In this document: positions 8,306 to 17,791 of the stretch, one piece after another
Numbering within the stretch: position 1 is the first letter of the stretch
Layout: each line of letters opens with the position of its first letter
Source: JAWKWH01 sp963669415
GTDB lineage: Bacteria > Pseudomonadota > Alphaproteobacteria > Rhizobiales > Rhizobiaceae
DNA length: 64,000 bases
Assembly (NCBI GenBank): GCA_963669415.2
Contig: CAXXPS010000002.1
Location: 1,364,001-1,428,000, forward strand
Direction of reading: 5' to 3'
Translations under genes and position numbers: made by a program
Notes under the pieces: model-generated
The model's database searches: none
Told to the model about the DNA's origin: nothing
The model's input: the letters and a program-made list of their open reading frames with translations, nothing else

Positions 8306-9679
8306 TCAGTACGAATGCTCCAGAAAGACCGGCTCGATTGAACCATCCCAGCGTGTGTTGAACGCTTTCAGCATTTCTTCCGCGCTCGTTGTTCCACGCG
8401 CAACGATTTCTTCAAGCGGGCTCAGAAAATCAGTCTCGTCAAAGCCTTCCGCATTCAATCTTGCCCGGTTTTTCAATCCCAGGCGCGACAGCGAAAGAAC
8501 GTCGCGTGCGATCTGGCCGAGGCCCTGTCCGGCTATTACGGCATTCAGGCCGATGGTCGGAACGGTCTCCCGCAAAGCCAGTACATCTTCATAAGACCAG
8601 TTGCGGGTCAGTTCTTCAGCCCCATCCAGAGCCTCTGCATCGTAAAGCAGGCCAACCCACAAAGCGGGGAGGGCGCAAATTCGCCGCCAGGGGCCGCCAT
8701 CTGCACCGCGCATTTCCAGAAAGCGTTTCAGACGCACGTCGGGGAAAACGGTCGACAAATGGTTGGTCCAGTCTCCCATTGTCGGTTCGGGGTCGGGAAT
8801 GTCGTCTTTCAGAGCCCCGGTCATGAACTGGCGAAATGTAACGTGCGTTACGTCGAAATAGCGGCCTTCCCGAAGTACGAAATACATCGGAACGTCGAGC
8901 GCCCATTCGACATAGTCTGCGTAGCCATAGTCGGGGGTAAAAGCGAACGGCAAGAGCCCCGCCCGATCATTGTCCGTATCGCGCCAAATGTCGGAGCGCC
9001 AGGATTGAAGTCCGTTGGGCCGGCTTTCAGTAAATGGCGAATTGGCAAAGAGAGCGCTGGCCAGCGGCTGCAGCTTGAGCGAAACCTGCATTTTCCGCCG
9101 CATATCGGCTTCCGATGAAAAATCGAGATTCACCTGGATCGTGCAGGTCCGATACATCATGTCGAGGCCCTGACTGCCGACTTTGGGCATATATGCCGTC
9201 ATGATGTCGTAACGGGATTTCGGCATGCGAGGTGTCTCGGCCAACGTCCATTTCGGGCTGCCACCAAGACCCAAAAATCCGATCCCAAGCGGTGCAGCAA
9301 TCTCGCGCAATTGCGCCAGATGCGCGTTTCCTTCGCGGCAGGTTTGGTGAATTGTTTCCAGGGGTGCGCCGGAAAGCTCAAACTGGCCTCCCGGTTCGAG
9401 TGAAATTGCTCCCTGTCCTGTAGGTTCCACCAGTCCGATTATGTGACCTGCATCGATAATCGGATCCCAACCGAGACGCTCCTGCATCCCCTCGAGGATG
9501 GCGCAGATGCCATTCTCACCGCCATACGGAACCGGCCGGTTGCCATCGACATAGAACGGAAACTTTTCGTGTTCGGTTCCGATCCGCCAATCTGCTTCGG
9601 GCTTCTCACCACCCGCGATATAGCCGATCAACTGGTCAATTGATTCGACCGGCCTTGTGTCAGTGGTGTCTCGCGCCAT
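8306..9679 (-). CDS. gshA: Glutamate-cysteine ligase
   Basis: A 457-residue enzyme of the plant/alphaproteobacterial class that makes gamma-glutamylcysteine from glutamate, cysteine and ATP, the first step of glutathione synthesis. Features seen: IGTEHEKFPF near residue 32, LEPGGQFELSGAPLETIHQT, MYRTCTIQVNLDFSSEADMRRK, and RSDIWRDTDNDRAGLLPFAF. The length suits the family. No gshB is nearby. The start ATG is preceded by GAGGG at a suitable distance. It transcribes toward DUF937 and away from rsmE, which is 96 bp upstream on the same strand. Confidence 0.96.
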   Translation of the reverse strand: MARDTTDTRPVESIDQLIGYIAGGEKPEADWRIGTEHEKFPFYVDGNRPVPYGGENGICAILEGMQERLGWDPIIDAGHIIGLVEPTGQGAISLEPGGQFELSGAPLETIHQTCREGNAHLAQLREIAAPLGIGFLGLGGSPKWTLAETPRMPKSRYDIMTAYMPKVGSQGLDMMYRTCTIQVNLDFSSEADMRRKMQVSLKLQPLASALFANSPFTESRPNGLQSWRSDIWRDTDNDRAGLLPFAFTPDYGYADYVEWALDVPMYFVLREGRYFDVTHVTFRQFMTGALKDDIPDPEPTMGDWTNHLSTVFPDVRLKRFLEMRGADGGPWRRICALPALWVGLLYDAEALDGAEELTRNWSYEDVLALRETVPTIGLNAVIAGQGLGQIARDVLSLSRLGLKNRARLNAEGFDETDFLSPLEEIVARGTTSAEEMLKAFNTRWDGSIEPVFLEHSY

Positions 9680-9775
9680 CTTGCCCTCGTGCTTTCAATG
9701 CGGCGGTCTAGATGAACAATGCTGTGCCGAGGATCAAGCAAAAACTACTGGCCCCAGTGTCAAAGATATTGACGC

Positions 9776-10510
9776 CTACCAATCTCCAATTGTTGCCTGG
9801 ATTACTGCCAACGCAGCGACTGCGGCTGTATCAGCACGCAATACTCTGGGTCCCAACGGAATTGAGGTGGTAAATGGTGAAGCCCGCAAACGTTCCCGCT
9901 CCTCATCGGAGAACCCGCCTTCTGGTCCGATCAGGAGCCCGATCGGGGCCTTTCCGGTTTGATTGAGGCGATCGATCGGATTGTTGTCTTCGCAGGCCTC
10001 ATCACAGAAAATCAGCCGCCGGTTTGCATCCCAGGCATCCAAAAACGCCTCGAATTTCAAAGCTGTCTTCAGCTCCGGTATTGACAAGACACCGCATTGC
10101 TCCGCCGCTTCGATGATGTTGGCATGCAGTCGCTTCTCGCCAAATTTTGCGAATTGGGTGTGATGTGTGATGACCGGTTGAATGGTACCCGCGCCCATTT
10201 CGACTGCTTTTTGAACCAAATAGTCGAGGCGGCCGGTCTTGAGTGGTGCAAAACAGAAGACAAGATCCGGCGCCTGTGTCTGCGCGCGCTCGAGCTTTGC
10301 CGGCAGCAACGACACCTTCTTTCGACCATCCAGTTGAAGGGTGGACCGCCATTCCCCATCGCGGCCATTGAAGACGAGTATTTCATCACCACCGCGCATG
10401 CGCAAAACGCGCAGGAGATAGTGCGCCTGCTCGGCAGAAGGGCTGATCGTCAGGTTTCTCGCGAGCGGGCTATCGCAATAAAGCCGCTGCAGTTTGTAGT
10501 TGGGTCGCAT
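9776..10510 (-). CDS. rsmE: 16S rRNA (uracil-1498-N3)-methyltransferase
   Basis: A 244-residue SPOUT-class methyltransferase that modifies U1498 of 16S rRNA in the decoding region. The N-terminal PUA-like part contains QAHYLLRVLRMRGGDEI; the C-terminal trefoil-knot part has KAVEMGAGTIQPVITHHTQ, LLIGPEGGFSDEE and PLGPRVLRADTAAVAAL, the SAM-binding signature. I start at ATG 10510 (MRPNYKLQRLY) because GGAAG precedes it by 5 nt; a longer frame from 10585 would overlap the upstream gene. In many rhizobia rsmE stands next to gshA, as here. Confidence 0.95.
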   Translation of the reverse strand: MRPNYKLQRLYCDSPLARNLTISPSAEQAHYLLRVLRMRGGDEILVFNGRDGEWRSTLQLDGRKKVSLLPAKLERAQTQAPDLVFCFAPLKTGRLDYLVQKAVEMGAGTIQPVITHHTQFAKFGEKRLHANIIEAAEQCGVLSIPELKTALKFEAFLDAWDANRRLIFCDEACEDNNPIDRLNQTGKAPIGLLIGPEGGFSDEERERLRASPFTTSIPLGPRVLRADTAAVAALAVIQATIGDW

Positions 10511-10541
10511 CAATCTTCCATGATTGACCCTGCCGGATTGG

Positions 10542-11183
10542 TCAAGCTTTGGCCGATGGATGCCAGACTGGGAGATATCCGCCATCCAGTGCGCGCCGAA
10601 TGGTCTTCGGGGTGATTATCGAAACTTGGCCGGTAATCGAACTGATTGGCAAAGGCTTACCGTAGCCATCAAACGACCATGGCAGGCACTCGCCGTTCTT
10701 GATCGCCAGAACGTCGGAATTTGCGGCAATCATCGTTCCGTCTGGAAGTCCACGCAGGTTGTCAGATTTCAGCCGTTCGATTTTTCCACCTGAAGCAATG
10801 CGTTCCCTATGCAATCGGCGGTCTAGTTCAGGTGCCCGAATTCTGCCGACACCGAGCGAATTGGCAACATATTCGGCGAATGTAACTGCATTCGAACGGC
10901 GACAATAAAAACATGGCCGGTGCCCTGCGGCCATGGCGGTTACTTCATCGAGAAAGAACAATTCCGTCCAAGATCCGTTGCCGTTATTTCCAGGTCCCAT
11001 CACCTGCCTTCGGCGGCCACGAAATTCACATTCACATATGATCCATGCCTTGTTGGACCACCTTCGCGTCAACAACGACCTGGTTCTCGGATCGTGAATA
11101 ATCCCGCGATTCCCGGTGAACAGGCCTCGAGAGGCAACGGCGGCAATGTTTCCAAGCGGATCAACACGATTTTGCAGTGGCAT
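10542..11183 (-). CDS. Conserved hypothetical protein with CFYCRR motif
   Basis: A 213-residue protein I cannot assign to a characterised family. Conserved-looking stretches are RGLFTGNRGIIHD (about residue 19), RGRRRQVMGPG, SWTELFFLDEVTAMAAGHRP, CFYCRR (about residue 91) and the tail LPVWHPSAKA. The CxxC pair could bind zinc. It sits 31 bp upstream of rsmE on the same strand and may be co-transcribed. No signal peptide or membrane segment. The ATG at 11183 lacks a strong ribosome site, so the start is less certain than the frame. Confidence 0.72.
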   Translation of the reverse strand: MPLQNRVDPLGNIAAVASRGLFTGNRGIIHDPRTRSLLTRRWSNKAWIICECEFRGRRRQVMGPGNNGNGSWTELFFLDEVTAMAAGHRPCFYCRRSNAVTFAEYVANSLGVGRIRAPELDRRLHRERIASGGKIERLKSDNLRGLPDGTMIAANSDVLAIKNGECLPWSFDGYGKPLPISSITGQVSIITPKTIRRALDGGYLPVWHPSAKA

Positions 11184-11414
11184 GCCGCGTCGGTAGCATC
11201 ATTTTTCGGGGAACACACCACGCGTTCATGAGCAGTTCATTTCACTAATGTAAAAATCACGCTCGCATTGACGGGTGTGCGCTTCGTCACAGCGAATATG
11301 CGCAGTTCGTAATATTAACAGGTGTCCGACCGGGCAATTAAACACAAAATAATGTGAATAGCGAAACCGTTCGGTAACCCTATTTGTGAGAATAGACAGA
11401 GAGCCAAACCAGAG
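11184..11414. other. Divergent intergenic region, no gene seen
   Basis: Between the CFYCRR protein gene and the small exported peptide. AT-rich from 11225 to 11400 (for example AATATTAAC and ATTAAACACAAAATAATG), consistent with promoters in both directions. I see no conserved site or RNA. Confidence 0.4.
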
Positions 11415-11555
11415 ATGACCCCCTTGAAAGCCACTTTTCTGACAGTGTTTATGCTATCGGCCATTGGCCTGTGGGGATTCGGTATTTACACGGCCGACGC
11501 CGGTACAACCCACGCCGTGGTTGACGGATATGGAGTCATCGCCGAGGCTCGTTGA
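11415..11555 (+). CDS. Possible 46-residue exported peptide
   Basis: The frame starts MTPLKATFLTVFMLSAIGLW and continues through GFGIYTADAGTTHAVVDGYG to a TGA at 11555. One Lys followed by about 17 hydrophobic residues makes a good signal peptide or membrane anchor, and the tail is short and polar. The last 20 nt overlap the 3' end of the opposite phosphatase gene. The ribosome site is weak (CAGAG). It may be a real small envelope protein or chance; there is no recognised homologue. Confidence 0.35.
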   Translation: MTPLKATFLTVFMLSAIGLWGFGIYTADAGTTHAVVDGYGVIAEAR

Positions 11556-12288
11556 CGTCGATCAATCTTTTTTCCACTCCATCAACAACCAGCGCGGTCA
11601 GCTTTCCGCTCCAGACTGCGGCTGTATCCACATTGACCCGGTTCGGCATTACCTCTGCTGTCCTGCACGGTGTATGGCCGTGAACGATTACTTTCGGATG
11701 CAGACCCGGATAATCCAGAAAATCTGAACGTATCCAGACCAGATCGACCGGATCCTGTTGGTCGAAAGGAACATTTGGCCGGATTCCCGCGTGACAGATG
11801 AAAAAGTCGCCAAATTCGATTGTCAGAGGCAGCGATGACAGAAAATCACGGTGGGCGGCCGGCACTGCCCGCACGAGCGATTCATGGCATAGCTTCAGGG
11901 CTCCCGGAGTGCGGGTGTCCAACTCCACACCGTAAGAGGCGCTGGTTTCATTCCCCCCGTAGCGTGCGAACAGTCCATTTGAACGGGGTCGTTTCAGAAA
12001 CTCCAGAAAATCCTGATCGTGATTACCCATAAGCGGGATGATCCGCTTTTCGTGAGCACAAATTGCGATCAGATAGTCAAGGGTAGACCGCACGTCCGGC
12101 CCGCGGTCGCAATAATCCCCGACCAGAATGATGCGCCAGTCGTCCACCCGGTCACGCTCAATTTCGCGCATTATCTTGTCATGCATGGATTTCAGCAGGC
12201 CGATACAACCGTGCACATCGCCAATCACGTACAACCGAACACCATCTGGGCCTTGTGCATCCAGGTAATGGATTGACTTGTCGGACAT
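11536..12288 (-). CDS. PPP-type serine/threonine-like metallophosphatase
   Basis: A 250-residue phosphatase of the bacterial PPP type. It has the full signature set: VIGDVHGC, VGDYCDRGPD, MGNHDQDF, FFICHAGIRP and VIVHGHTP. These supply the di-metal site and the catalytic His. Family members act on phosphoproteins or on dinucleotides such as Ap4A; the target here is unknown. I use ATG 12288 (MSDKSIHYLDAQ), preceded by AGAGG; a frame from 12357 adds 23 unlikely residues. It is transcribed away from lldD, so the roughly 165 bp between them hold divergent promoters. Confidence 0.88.
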   Translation of the reverse strand: MSDKSIHYLDAQGPDGVRLYVIGDVHGCIGLLKSMHDKIMREIERDRVDDWRIILVGDYCDRGPDVRSTLDYLIAICAHEKRIIPLMGNHDQDFLEFLKRPRSNGLFARYGGNETSASYGVELDTRTPGALKLCHESLVRAVPAAHRDFLSSLPLTIEFGDFFICHAGIRPNVPFDQQDPVDLVWIRSDFLDYPGLHPKVIVHGHTPCRTAEVMPNRVNVDTAAVWSGKLTALVVDGVEKRLIDVNEPRR

Positions 12289-12454
12289 TGGGATGCCTCT
12301 GGAGAGGAATACGGACAGCGTGCAATCGTCTTTCGAAAGCCGGATTCGTTTCAACATATCAAGATAAAATTAGCGAATAGTATTGCTTGGCCGGTTGGCA
12401 CCAGTGAATTATAGGCTTCAGGCAACATCTGCTCCTTAAAACAGGAAATCCGAT

Positions 12455-13594
12455 ATGGCGACCGCAACCGACATCCATGATTTGCAGGAAATTGCCCGCC
12501 GCCGCGTGCCGAAAATGTTTTACGACTACGCTGATTCAGGATCCTGGTCTGAAGGTACATATCGCGATAACGAAGCGGCATTTGCGAAATACCGTTTGCG
12601 CCAGCGGGTAGCTGTCAATATCGACAAACGCTCACTGGCGACCAAAATGATCGGGCGCGACGTCACGATGCCCGTAGCCCTCGCTCCGGTCGGATTGACG
12701 GGCATGCAACATGCAAATGGTGAGATACTTGCTGCTCGCGCGGCTGCAAAGTTCGGCGTGCCCTTCACTCTCTCGACAATGAGCATCTGTTCAATCGAAG
12801 ACGTCGCAGAGGCAACCGGGGAGCCATTCTGGTTTCAGCTCTACGTCATGCGGGATCGTGGTTTTGTTGAGGACCTGATTGCACGGGCAAAGGCGTCACG
12901 TTGTTCCGCATTGGTTCTGACCCTCGATCTTCAAGTGCTGGCGCAACGCCACAAGGATGTGAAAAACGGCCTGTCGGCGCCGCCCAAACCAAAGCCTGCG
13001 GTAATGCTGGATCTGCTATTCAAGCCGCGATGGTGTTTTGAGATGCTCGGCGCCAAGCGGCGTACCTTTGGAAATATTGTCGGACACGCCAAGGGTGTAG
13101 ACAACATGTCCTCCCTATCGGAATGGACCCACGAGCAGTTTGATCCACGGCTTGACTGGGAGTCGATTGAATGGATCAAGGAGCGATGGGACGGGCCGCT
13201 GATCCTGAAGGGCATCAATGACGTCGAAGACGCGAAAATTGCCGCCAAGACCGGGGCCGATGCTATTATCGTCTCCAATCATGGCGGACGACAACTGGAC
13301 GGGGCTGCGGCGGCTATCGACATGCTCGGTCCGATTGTTGACGCAGTGGGCGACAAGATCGAGGTCCAGTTCGATAGCGGAATTCGCAGTGGTCAAGATG
13401 TTTTCAAGGCGCTCGCCCTGGGGGCCAAATCCACCTATATCGGCCGCGCCTACATCTACGGACTTGGCGCCATGGGCGAGGATGGCGTGACCAAAGCGCT
13501 CGAATTTATCCGCAATGAACTTGACAATACCATGGGGCTTTGCGGCGAAACTGATATCACCAAGGTGGGCCGGCATAATCTGTTCGACGGGTAA
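12455..13594 (+). CDS. lldD: FMN-dependent L-lactate dehydrogenase
   Basis: A 379-residue alpha-hydroxy acid dehydrogenase with TIM-barrel fold that oxidises L-lactate to pyruvate using FMN, passing electrons to the respiratory chain at the membrane. Seen: PKMFYDYADSGSWSE at the start, MPVALAPVGLTGM, FWFQLYVMRD, LILKGI (FMN-binding Lys), the signature SNHGGRQLDGA with its catalytic His, and DSGIRSGQDV. Length and ending are typical. Other members oxidise glycolate or mandelate, but this sequence reads as the LldD type. AGGAAA before the ATG supports the start. A hairpin at 13647 probably ends the transcript. Confidence 0.92.
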   Translation: MATATDIHDLQEIARRRVPKMFYDYADSGSWSEGTYRDNEAAFAKYRLRQRVAVNIDKRSLATKMIGRDVTMPVALAPVGLTGMQHANGEILAARAAAKFGVPFTLSTMSICSIEDVAEATGEPFWFQLYVMRDRGFVEDLIARAKASRCSALVLTLDLQVLAQRHKDVKNGLSAPPKPKPAVMLDLLFKPRWCFEMLGAKRRTFGNIVGHAKGVDNMSSLSEWTHEQFDPRLDWESIEWIKERWDGPLILKGINDVEDAKIAAKTGADAIIVSNHGGRQLDGAAAAIDMLGPIVDAVGDKIEVQFDSGIRSGQDVFKALALGAKSTYIGRAYIYGLGAMGEDGVTKALEFIRNELDNTMGLCGETDITKVGRHNLFDG

Positions 13595-13646
13595 GGTATC
13601 ATCGGTTCCAGTCGCTAATCACAGTCTGGTTGAGCCAAATTACGCT

Positions 13647-13671
13647 GGCCCGCTCGCTGGGTCAGCGGGCC
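13647..13671 (+). terminator. Strong GC hairpin after lldD
   Basis: GGCCCGCT (13647-13654) pairs perfectly with AGCGGGCC (13664-13671) across a 9-nt loop. It lies 53 bp after the lldD stop and 72 bp before the DUF3422 start. There is no T-run, so it may act with Rho or protect the mRNA end. Confidence 0.45.
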
Positions 13672-13742
13672 GCATGGCATAAGCCGGTCAATGATGGCAT
13701 TACCGTACGCTGCGTAAACATCTCAAAAATGGGGACCGGCTG

Positions 13743-15053
13743 ATGGCCGATGGCTCGAAACTGCGCGAGAATACCAAGCAGACTGGAGGCGTGCTCGGAT
13801 TTGCGGCACACACCGGCCGGTCTTCTGCAATCGGCGAGGTTCACTCGCGCCCAAACCCGCTGATCGATATACCCCGGATACTCATTCAACTTTCCTTCAT
13901 GACCGAAGGTGGGTCGTCCGTGGATCATGCGGTGCTTTCGGATTTGTCACGCCAGTGCGGTGTCGCGGCTCCGGACCGGCAAGCGCGCCATCACACAATG
14001 AAATGGGGAAATGGTCATCTGAGCTGGGAACGTCACACCGAGTTTTCCACTTATCTTTGGGACGGGCCTTTGCGTCCAGCGGACAGAAATCCGCAGGAAG
14101 GATCACCTTTCGGTGATGGATTTTCCGCACCCGGTGTGGTGATCGCGGGGGTTCGGGTAGAATTGCGCAAATGGACCAAGAGCGCCGAGCGGCTGGTATC
14201 GGAATTCGATGAATCCAGCCTTTGTTATTCGCTGGTCGACGGCGGCAAGGCTGCGGCAATTACAGATTTTCGCCAGGATGGCGATGGGTTGACCCGCATA
14301 CTGGTCTTGGATCGCGGGTTGACGCCTGCGCGTGCCGGAGCGCTGGTTCAACGGCTGATCGAAATCGAAACCTATCGGACATTGGCCATGCTGGGCCTGC
14401 CGCTTGCCCATTCGCTGTCGCCGCAGATAAGGAGCATTGAAGATCGCCTGGCAGCCCTGACCAACAAAATGCGCGGCACGGCCGACAGAAACAGCCAGGC
14501 GCTGCTGGATGAACTGACAGAGCTTGCAGCCGAACTGGAGGCGGATGCCGCAGCCACACTCTATCGTTTCGGCGCTTCACGAGCCTATCACGGTATTGTC
14601 GAGGAACGATTGGCAGCGCTAGGCGAGGAAGCAGTCGTTGGCTACGAAACCTGGGCAGGGTTTTTGCAGCGGCGGGTTGCGCCTGCCATGCGCACATGCC
14701 GTTCGATTGAGGAACGGCAGGCCAACCTGTCGCGGAAACTGGCTCGCGCTACCACTTTGCTTCGCACTTGGGTCGACGTCGAAGTCGAGCGACAGAACCG
14801 CAATGTTCTGGCGGCAATGAACAGGCGCGGCAAGTTGCAATTGCGATTGCAGCAAACGGTCGAGGGGCTGTCAGTTGCGGCCGTTTCTTACTATGTTGTC
14901 GGTCTGATCGGGTATCTGGCCAAAGGTGCCGAGCCTTTTGGATACGGGGTGAACGAAACGATAGTAACCGCCTCGTCTGTCCCAATCGTCTTAGTTGCGG
15001 TTTGGTTGGTGGTGCGGCGGATCAGAAAGTCCCACAGCGATGTACAGGTTTAG
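13743..15053 (+). CDS. DUF3422-family membrane-anchored protein
   Basis: A 436-residue protein of the DUF3422 type. Recognisable parts: HSRPNPLID near residue 36, HTEFSTYLWDG, YRFGASRAYHGIVEERLAAL and YETWAGFLQRRVAPAMRTC. Helical, coiled-coil-rich segments (SIEERQANLSRKLARATTLL) precede two C-terminal membrane segments (about residues 377-395 and 403-422), so the bulk is probably cytosolic and anchored by its tail. Function is unknown. Its stop codon TAG (15051-15053) coincides with the first bases of a partial repeat element. GGGGA before the ATG supports the start. The glc operon follows 93 bp downstream. Confidence 0.88.
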   Translation: MADGSKLRENTKQTGGVLGFAAHTGRSSAIGEVHSRPNPLIDIPRILIQLSFMTEGGSSVDHAVLSDLSRQCGVAAPDRQARHHTMKWGNGHLSWERHTEFSTYLWDGPLRPADRNPQEGSPFGDGFSAPGVVIAGVRVELRKWTKSAERLVSEFDESSLCYSLVDGGKAAAITDFRQDGDGLTRILVLDRGLTPARAGALVQRLIEIETYRTLAMLGLPLAHSLSPQIRSIEDRLAALTNKMRGTADRNSQALLDELTELAAELEADAAATLYRFGASRAYHGIVEERLAALGEEAVVGYETWAGFLQRRVAPAMRTCRSIEERQANLSRKLARATTLLRTWVDVEVERQNRNVLAAMNRRGKLQLRLQQTVEGLSVAAVSYYVVGLIGYLAKGAEPFGYGVNETIVTASSVPIVLVAVWLVVRRIRKSHSDVQV

Positions 15054-15076
15054 GGTCAGGACTCATTAATCTCATG
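15051..15076 (+). repeat. Solo terminal fragment of the MITE-like element
   Basis: Twenty-six bases beginning TAGGGTCAGGACTCATTAAT and continuing to CTCATG are identical to the left end of the complete element at 28388. No second end is found before glcD, so this is a truncated remnant. The first three bases serve as the DUF3422 stop codon. Confidence 0.75.
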
Positions 15077-15146
15077 AAGCGCCCGCGATTGCCTTGGATT
15101 GGCGCAAATGGCAAACTGCGTCTGACAATGACTGCACGGTAGACCG

Positions 15147-16595
15147 ATGAGCGAAATTGCCTTTCTCGAGCCGGACAAATCGATCATCGCGCGGCGAGAT
15201 GAGATAGGCGAAGAACTAAGCCGATTGCTGCCGAAGGATTGTGTCGTCACGGCAGAGCGTGAACTCGTTCCATTCGAGACCGACGGATTTACGGCCTATC
15301 GCCGGGTACCGCTGGCGGTCGTTCTGCCACAGACCACTGCTCAGCTATCCCGGGTGATGCGGTACCTTGCGCATGAAGGAATTCCTGTGGTGCCAAGAGG
15401 TGCAGGTACTTCATTGTCCGGTGGCGCAATTCCCCAGGAAGATGCGGTCGTGGTTTGCGTATCGAAGATGAGCCGGATTCTCGAGATCGATCTGTCCAAC
15501 CGGTTTGCCCGCGTCCAGGCAGGTGTGACCAATCTGGCAATTTCGGATGCTGTCGACGGCGACGGCTTCTTTTATGCTCCTGATCCTTCATCCCAACTGG
15601 CCTGCACAATTGGCGGCAACATTGCCATGAATTCGGGCGGTGCCCATTGTCTCAAATATGGCGTCACAACGAACAATCTGCTTGGCGCCAAGATGGTTCT
15701 GTTCGACGGAACTGTGATCGATGTCGGCGGCTCGGCGATGGACGCACCCGGTTACGACCTGTTGGGGCTTCTCTGCGGTTCAGAGGGGCAGTTGGGGATC
15801 ATTACCGAGGCGACTGTTCGCCTGATCGCCAAACCTGCCGGCGCGCGCCCCGTATTGTTCGGATTTGAGAAGGGTGAATTGGCCGGTGCATGTGTCACGG
15901 ACATCATCGCCGCTGGCATCATCCCGGTGGCCATTGAGTATATGGACAAACCGGCAATTGAAATTTGTGAGGCATTCGCCAATGCCGGCTACCCATTGGA
16001 CGTCGAGGCGCTCCTGATCGTCGAAGTCGAAGGTTCGGAGGCCGAAATGGACGCGATGCTGGAGCGCATCGTCGCAATTGCAAAGACACACAACGTCAAA
16101 ACGGTACGCGAAAGCCAGTCGGCGACCGAAGCAGCTTTGATCTGGAAAGGCCGTAAATCCGCATTCGGGGCCACGGGACGCATTGCGGACTACATCTGCA
16201 TGGACGGAACCGTACCCCTTGGGCAGCTTGCCCACGTGCTGTCCGAGACGAGCAAGATCGTAGCCAAATACGGGTTGCGGGTCGCCAATGTGTTCCATGC
16301 CGGTGACGGCAACATGCATCCGCTCATTCTTTATGATGTCAATGATGCTGATGAAGCTCGCAAAGCGGAATTAGCCGGCGCTGATATTCTAAAACTTTGC
16401 GTTGATGCTGGCGGTTGCCTGACCGGCGAACATGGTGTCGGAATTGAGAAGCGCGATCTGATGCTGCATCAGTACAGCGAAGCCGATCTTGGCCAGCAAA
16501 TGGCAGTGAGGCGGGCATTCGATCCGGATTGGATGCTCAACCCGTCCAAGGTCTTTCCACTGGAAAGCCGTGGACTGAAATCGAATGCAGCATGA
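15147..16595 (+). CDS. glcD: Glycolate oxidase, FAD subunit GlcD
   Basis: A 482-residue FAD-linked oxidase subunit that oxidises glycolate to glyoxylate in complex with GlcE and GlcF at the inner membrane. The N-terminal FAD-binding domain shows VPRGAGTSLSGGAIP and CTIGGNIAMNSGG; the C-terminal FAD-oxidase domain shows VFHAGDGNMHPL, CLTGEHGVGIEK and WMLNPSKVFPL. The start is taken at ATG 15147, though the ribosome site is weak. It is the first gene of glcDEF; its TGA overlaps the glcE ATG by 4 nt. No GlcC regulator is visible next to it. Confidence 0.96.
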   Translation: MSEIAFLEPDKSIIARRDEIGEELSRLLPKDCVVTAERELVPFETDGFTAYRRVPLAVVLPQTTAQLSRVMRYLAHEGIPVVPRGAGTSLSGGAIPQEDAVVVCVSKMSRILEIDLSNRFARVQAGVTNLAISDAVDGDGFFYAPDPSSQLACTIGGNIAMNSGGAHCLKYGVTTNNLLGAKMVLFDGTVIDVGGSAMDAPGYDLLGLLCGSEGQLGIITEATVRLIAKPAGARPVLFGFEKGELAGACVTDIIAAGIIPVAIEYMDKPAIEICEAFANAGYPLDVEALLIVEVEGSEAEMDAMLERIVAIAKTHNVKTVRESQSATEAALIWKGRKSAFGATGRIADYICMDGTVPLGQLAHVLSETSKIVAKYGLRVANVFHAGDGNMHPLILYDVNDADEARKAELAGADILKLCVDAGGCLTGEHGVGIEKRDLMLHQYSEADLGQQMAVRRAFDPDWMLNPSKVFPLESRGLKSNAA

Positions 16596-17791
16596 CAGGC
16601 GCCGGAAAGTTACTTCCCGACAATGAGGAAGCCGCAGCGGCAATGGTCGCCGAGGCGGCCAGAAACAAGCAGACATTGGCAATCGAGGGCAGCGGCAGCA
16701 AATCCGGTATTGGCCGGCCGATGTTTGCCGACAACGTTATTTCGTCAGCAAACTATTCCGGCATTTCACACTACGATCCGGCGGAAATGGTCATCAGTGC
16801 GAAAGCAGGCACATCTGTCAGGCTCATTGAAAAAGAGCTGGGAAAAGAAGGGCAACGTCTGGCATTCGAACCGATGGACCACCGGATTATTCTCGGCAGT
16901 GAAGGCGAACCGACAATCGGTGCGGTCGCGGCGATCAACAATTCCGGACCGCGCCGCATCCTTGCCGGAGGGGCCCGTGACAGCATGCTGGGTGTCCGCT
17001 TTGTAAATGGACGAGGTGAAATCATCAAAAACGGCGGCCGGGTGATGAAAAATGTCACCGGCCTCGATCTCGTCAAACTGCTGGCCGGATCATGGGGCAC
17101 GTTGGGCTTCATGACGGAAGTTACGTTCAAGGTTTTACCTGCACCGGAAACCGAAGCGACGCTATTGCTGCTTGGTCTGGACGACGAAGAAGCCACCCGG
17201 GCAATGGCGAATGCCATGGCTGGCTCGGAGGAGATTTCGGGGGCGGCACACTTGCCGGAGCTCGCTTCGGCAAGCCTGTTAGATGGTAGAGCAACAACAG
17301 CATTGCGCCTCGAGGGTTTTGCGGAATCTGTTTCTTTCAGACTTGATCGGCTGAAGAGCCGTTTTGAAGAGTCGGCCAAGCTAGAAGTTTTGCAAGAAGA
17401 AGGATCTCGGAAGTTTTGGAACGATCTTCGCGATATAAGACCATTTACCGGCAAATCATCAAATGTTTGGCGGGTATCGATGAAACCTTCAGAAGCCGCC
17501 AAATTCGTGATGGCGATCCGTATGAATGCGGCAGTTGATGCTTACTATGATTGGCAAGGCGGTTTGGTTTGGCTGTCAATCGAAGGCTATGATCCGCATG
17601 ATCAGATGATCAGGACCGAGTTGGCCAGGCATGGCGGCGGTCATGCGACTCTTGTCCGGTCTGATGAACAGGTACGCTTGCTGGTGCCGGTTTTTCAACC
17701 CGAGCCGGAACCGGTCAGATCGCTGTCGCAGCGGATCAAACACGCATTTGATCCTTCAGGTGTTTTCAATCCCGGGCGAATAGTGGCCTGA
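16592..17791 (+). CDS. glcE: Glycolate oxidase, FAD-binding subunit GlcE
   Basis: A 399-residue second FAD-domain subunit of glycolate oxidase. The FAD-binding motif region is IEGSGSKSGIGRP near residue 31; the conserved RMMKNVTG-like stretch reads GGRVMKNVTGLDLVKLLAGS near residue 149; the C-terminal end is AFDPSGVFNPGRI. The start is the ATG at 16592 overlapping the glcD stop as ATGA, which gives a normal N-terminus; an earlier in-frame ATG at 16529 lies inside glcD. Its TGA shares one base with the ATG of glcF, so all three genes are translationally coupled. Confidence 0.95.
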   Translation: MTGAGKLLPDNEEAAAAMVAEAARNKQTLAIEGSGSKSGIGRPMFADNVISSANYSGISHYDPAEMVISAKAGTSVRLIEKELGKEGQRLAFEPMDHRIILGSEGEPTIGAVAAINNSGPRRILAGGARDSMLGVRFVNGRGEIIKNGGRVMKNVTGLDLVKLLAGSWGTLGFMTEVTFKVLPAPETEATLLLLGLDDEEATRAMANAMAGSEEISGAAHLPELASASLLDGRATTALRLEGFAESVSFRLDRLKSRFEESAKLEVLQEEGSRKFWNDLRDIRPFTGKSSNVWRVSMKPSEAAKFVMAIRMNAAVDAYYDWQGGLVWLSIEGYDPHDQMIRTELARHGGGHATLVRSDEQVRLLVPVFQPEPEPVRSLSQRIKHAFDPSGVFNPGRIVA

